A DNA stretch of 15,283 nt from DAOTWP01 sp034435675 (lineage in GTDB: Bacteria; Chloroflexota; Anaerolineae; Aggregatilineales; Phototrophicaceae): the NCBI GenBank assembly GCA_034435675.1, contig DAOTWP010000298.1:1-15283 (forward strand), in the 5' to 3' direction. Position 1 is the stretch's first letter, and every line of letters starts with the position of its first letter. Positions 12,734 to 15,283 of this stretch are shown piece after piece. The translations under genes and the position numbers were made by a program. The notes below the pieces were generated by a model. The model saw only the letters and a list, made by a program, of their open reading frames with translations, did not search any database and was not told where the DNA came from.

Positions 12734-14569
12734 ATGAGAAAGTTTTTAGGTCTTTCGCTCATCGTCGTGGTATTGTTGGCGCTGTTGATCGCCCCAACCG
12801 CCGCGCAGGATGATACGTTCAAAATCGGCGCGCTGGTCAAGAACGAATCCAACCCGTTCTTCCTGACCATGGCACAGGGGTATCAATTTGCCGGGGCACG
12901 TTATGGCGTGGAAATCGTTGTCGGCAGCACTCCTACTGAGAACATGGAGTCGGAGCAGCTGGCTATCCTGGAAGGCTGGCTGAACGAGGGCGACTTTGAT
13001 GCTTTCATCGTCACGCCCTTCCGCGCCACCAGCCTGAACAGCGCGCTGGCGCTCGCCACTGAACAGGGCATCCCGATTATCAATATTGACGAGCTGATTC
13101 CGCAGGAAGCATTGGCAGAGAGCGGCATTCAGGTTGCGACGCAGATTGCCTCTAACAACGTGAGCGCGGGGCAGGCGGCAGGGCAGTATGTGATTGCGAA
13201 CGTGGAAGCCGGGGCAGAGGTCGCCGTGATTGAAGGCGCGCCGGGCACCACCAGCAGCATTGACCGCGTGCAGGGCTTCACCGCTACTGTGGTCGCTGCG
13301 GGCTATAACGTGGTCGCCAGCCAGACCGCCAACTGGGATCGTTCAGAAGCATTCAACGTTGCCACCAACATTATCCAGGCGAATCCGAACATCCGCGCGA
13401 TCTTCGCCGCCAATGACGGCATGGGACTAGGCGCTGTTGAAGCGGTGGAAGCTGCCGGACTGGCGGAACAGATTATCGTGCTCAGCGTGGATGCGATCCC
13501 CGAAGCGCTGGAAGCTGTCGCCGCCGGGCGTTTGGCAGGCACGGTTGCCCAGTATCCGGACGAAATGGCAGTGCTGGCAGTCGAAGCGATGCTTAAGGTC
13601 TTGCAGGGTCGCCCGATTGCGCCGTTTATCGAATCGCCGGTGGTGCTGATTACGCAGGAGAACCTCGATGCAGCTGGCAGCCAGCTGCCCGCAGACCCGG
13701 CAATGCCGGCAGTCCGTATCGGGGCGCTGACCAAAAACGAGTCGAACCCGTTCTTCCTGACGATGATTGAAGGCTACAACATGGCGGCGGCAGACTTCGG
13801 CATTGAAGTCGTCACCGGCAGCACCCCCACCGAGAATGCGGAGCAGGAACAACTGGGCATTCTGGAAGGCTGGCTGAACGAAGGCACGTTCAATGGCTTT
13901 ATCGTCACCCCGTTCCGCGCGACCAGCCTGAACAGTGGACTGGCAACAGCGTCCGCGCAGGGGCTGCCGATTGTCAACATTGACGAACTGATCCCGGCAG
14001 AAGCCGCTGCCGAAAGTGGCGTGGTTATCGCACAGCGCATTGCGTCGAACAACGTGCGCGCCGGGTCGCTGGCTGGGCGTTATGTGATGGAGAATGTGGA
14101 AGCCGGGGCGCAGGTCGCCGTAATCGAAGGCGCACCGGGCACCACCAGCAGCATTGACCGCGTCAGCGGCTTTACCGAAATGGTGACCGCAGCGGGCTAT
14201 AATGTTGTCGCCAGCCAGACTGCCAACTGGGATCGTGCTGAAGCGTTCAACGTTGCCACCAATATCATTCAGGCGAATCCGGAAATTCGCGCGATCTTCG
14301 CCGCGAATGACGGCATGGGGCTGGGCGCTGTCGAGGCGGTGGAAGCCGCCGGGCTGGCGGACCAGATTATCGTGCTCAGCGTAGACGCCATCCCCGAAGC
14401 GCTGGAAGCCGTCGCCGCCGGACGGCTGGCGGGCACGGTTGCCCAGTTCCCGGACGAAATGGCTTACCTCGCTGTTGAAAGCATGATTAAGTTGATCGAA
14501 GGGCGTCCGGTCTCGCCGACTATGGAATCGCCGGTGATGCTGATCACGCAGGCGAATCTGGCTGAATAA
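12734..14569 (+). CDS. Tandem two-domain sugar ABC solute-binding protein
   Basis: Extracytoplasmic receptor for the sugar importer, made of two complete Peripla_BP_4 (RbsB-like) domains in one 611-aa chain; the usual protein has one domain of about 300 aa. Residues 1-25 are a signal peptide ending APTAAQ with no lipobox cysteine. Domain 1 spans about 29-313 and domain 2 about 327-611, joined by a Pro/Ala-rich linker (314-326). The copies align without gaps at an offset of 298 residues, about 79% identical by hand count. Both retain positions matching RbsB ligand contacts: N40/F42/F43, D119, R178, N227, D253, Q273 and, in copy 2, N338/F340/F341, D417, R476, N525, D551, Q571. Start: the ATG at 12734 has GGAGG 7 nt upstream and opens the signal peptide; the in-frame ATG at 12668 is 17 nt from its nearest purine-rich site and is rejected. 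A terminator follows. Confidence 0.93.
   Translation: MRKFLGLSLIVVVLLALLIAPTAAQDDTFKIGALVKNESNPFFLTMAQGYQFAGARYGVEIVVGSTPTENMESEQLAILEGWLNEGDFDAFIVTPFRATSLNSALALATEQGIPIINIDELIPQEALAESGIQVATQIASNNVSAGQAAGQYVIANVEAGAEVAVIEGAPGTTSSIDRVQGFTATVVAAGYNVVASQTANWDRSEAFNVATNIIQANPNIRAIFAANDGMGLGAVEAVEAAGLAEQIIVLSVDAIPEALEAVAAGRLAGTVAQYPDEMAVLAVEAMLKVLQGRPIAPFIESPVVLITQENLDAAGSQLPADPAMPAVRIGALTKNESNPFFLTMIEGYNMAAADFGIEVVTGSTPTENAEQEQLGILEGWLNEGTFNGFIVTPFRATSLNSGLATASAQGLPIVNIDELIPAEAAAESGVVIAQRIASNNVRAGSLAGRYVMENVEAGAQVAVIEGAPGTTSSIDRVSGFTEMVTAAGYNVVASQTANWDRAEAFNVATNIIQANPEIRAIFAANDGMGLGAVEAVEAAGLADQIIVLSVDAIPEALEAVAAGRLAGTVAQFPDEMAYLAVESMIKLIEGRPVSPTMESPVMLITQANLAE
12818..14566 (+). repeat. In-frame tandem duplication of the binding domain
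   Basis: Two direct copies of about 855 bp (12818-13672 and 13712-14566), offset 894 bp, inside one reading frame. Identity is highest in the second half of each copy (from 13214 and 14108), where most base differences are silent; the first half has more amino-acid changes. This suggests an old duplication kept by selection, with possible gene conversion in the second half. Copy boundaries are from hand alignment. Confidence 0.9.
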
Positions 14570-14591
14570 CGGAAAGTTTCTAACCTCTGCG

Positions 14592-14623
14592 GGAGGGCAC
14601 ATCAGCAGATGTGCCCTTCTTTC
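14592..14623 (+). terminator. Rho-independent terminator after the sugar-binding protein
   Basis: GGGCACATC and GATGTGCCC form a perfect 9-bp stem (14595-14603 with 14608-14616) around an AGCA loop, extendable by three more pairs, followed by TTCTTTC. It lies 22 nt after the stop codon and 17 nt before the kinase start, with no obvious promoter between them. It probably works as a partial terminator that lowers kinase expression. Confidence 0.75.
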
Positions 14624-14640
14624 ACACATGGTGGTCATAG

Positions 14641-15283
14641 ATGACACTGCTGCTCGGCATCGATCTTGGTACTTCCAGCGCAAAGGCGCTGCTGCTGGAT
14701 TCGGACACGGGGCAAACCCATAGCGCAGGACAAGAATATCCCGTGCTGAAACCTACGCCGGAGCGCGCCGAGCAGATGCCTGAGGATTGGTGGCGTGCCA
14801 TCGTCGCCTGTGTCCGGCAGGTTCTGGCGCAACTGCCCACTGCGCAGGCGGCGGAACGAGTCAGCGCGATCAGTTTTAGCGGGCAAATGCACGGCACGGT
14901 GCTGCTCAACGCCGATAATCAGCCGCTGCATCCGGCGATCATCTGGGCGGATCAACGCAGCGCGGCAGAAGTCGCAGAGCTGACCGCAACTGTTGGGCAA
15001 AGCGCCTATCTGGCAGCGGCGGGCACACTGCCCGCTGCCGGGTTCATGGGCGTAACGCTGTTGTGGCTGCGGCGACACCGTGCGGATTTGCTGGCACAGA
15101 CACACCGCGTACTGCTGCCCAAAGATTACGTGCGGCTGCGCATGACCGGCAACGCTGCTACAGAACCCAGCGACGCCGCCAGCACCGGGTTATATGACCT
15201 GCGCCCGCAGTCCCCTGGCTGGGCGACAGAAATCATTGAACGTGCGGGGCTGCCCGAAGCGATCTTCCCGCCTATTCTTGGCT
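14641..15283 (+). CDS. xylB: Xylulokinase (FGGY family), 3' part missing
   Basis: Cytoplasmic kinase that phosphorylates D-xylulose to xylulose 5-phosphate, the entry to the pentose phosphate pathway. The first 214 residues are present of about 490-500. Seen: the FGGY phosphate-binding GIDLGTSSAKALLLD (6-20), SGQMHGTVLL (80-89), which is the xylulokinase form of this motif, IIWADQRS (100-107), LLPKDYVRLRMTG (158-170), and a SDAASTGLYD block (177-186) matching the family's SDASGT region. The catalytic Asp, in the second half, lies beyond the window. The start ATG has only a weak GGTGG upstream. It follows the sugar importer genes across a terminator, so import and phosphorylation are probably linked; this is the main reason to suspect a pentose as substrate of the importer. 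Confidence 0.9.
   Translation, partial: MTLLLGIDLGTSSAKALLLDSDTGQTHSAGQEYPVLKPTPERAEQMPEDWWRAIVACVRQVLAQLPTAQAAERVSAISFSGQMHGTVLLNADNQPLHPAIIWADQRSAAEVAELTATVGQSAYLAAAGTLPAAGFMGVTLLWLRRHRADLLAQTHRVLLPKDYVRLRMTGNAATEPSDAASTGLYDLRPQSPGWATEIIERAGLPEAIFPPILG

Noticed and set aside
13427..14683. 418-aa open frame on the minus strand
   Set aside because: It lies antisense to the duplicated receptor gene, has no family signature and its apparent repeats mirror those of the real gene; it is a by-product of GC-rich codon use.

Overview
The window carries three ABC-importer modules, two of them joined to metabolic genes. It reads like a chromosomal segment of a Chloroflexota bacterium, probably Anaerolineae-like. 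That is an inference from the moderately high G+C, the Thr-Pro-Glu-Ala linkers next to solute-binding proteins, and signal peptides ending in Ala-Gln without a lipobox cysteine. No rRNA, tRNA, CRISPR array, insertion sequence or phage gene was seen.

Left part (1-3856, minus strand). Five genes read leftwards: a NitT/TauT-type (NMT1) solute-binding protein, its ATPase, its permease, the menaquinone methyltransferase menG/ubiE, and menA (prenyltransferase, cut by the window edge). ATPase and permease overlap by 4 bp, permease and menG are 4 bp apart, and menG and menA are 7 bp apart. The transporter is therefore probably co-transcribed with the last two steps of menaquinone synthesis, which raises the question of whether it imports a quinone precursor or another cofactor precursor.

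Middle part (3857-9053, plus strand). A 286-bp divergent intergenic region precedes a branched-chain amino-acid-type (HAAT) importer in the order livK, livH, livM, livG, livF. A long GC-rich stem-loop directly follows livK. The livK-livH gap also holds a tiny SD-preceded reading frame and a second stem-loop, which may set the SBP-to-permease expression ratio.

Right part (9054-15283, plus strand). A near-consensus sigma-70 promoter (TTGACA, 17 bp, TATAGT) with a CG-centred LacI-family operator just downstream drives a sugar module: a single-domain sugar ABC ATPase, a LacI-family repressor, an enlarged RbsC-like permease (477 aa), a solute-binding protein made of two tandem copies of the whole binding domain, a Rho-independent terminator, and the start of a xylulokinase gene. 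The logic is pentose import, cytoplasmic phosphorylation and substrate-relieved repression. The parts most worth attention are the fused tandem sugar-binding protein (about 79% identity between halves by hand alignment, ligand residues kept in both), the permease with its roughly 135-residue membrane insert containing an apparent internal repeat, and the transporter-menaquinone operon.
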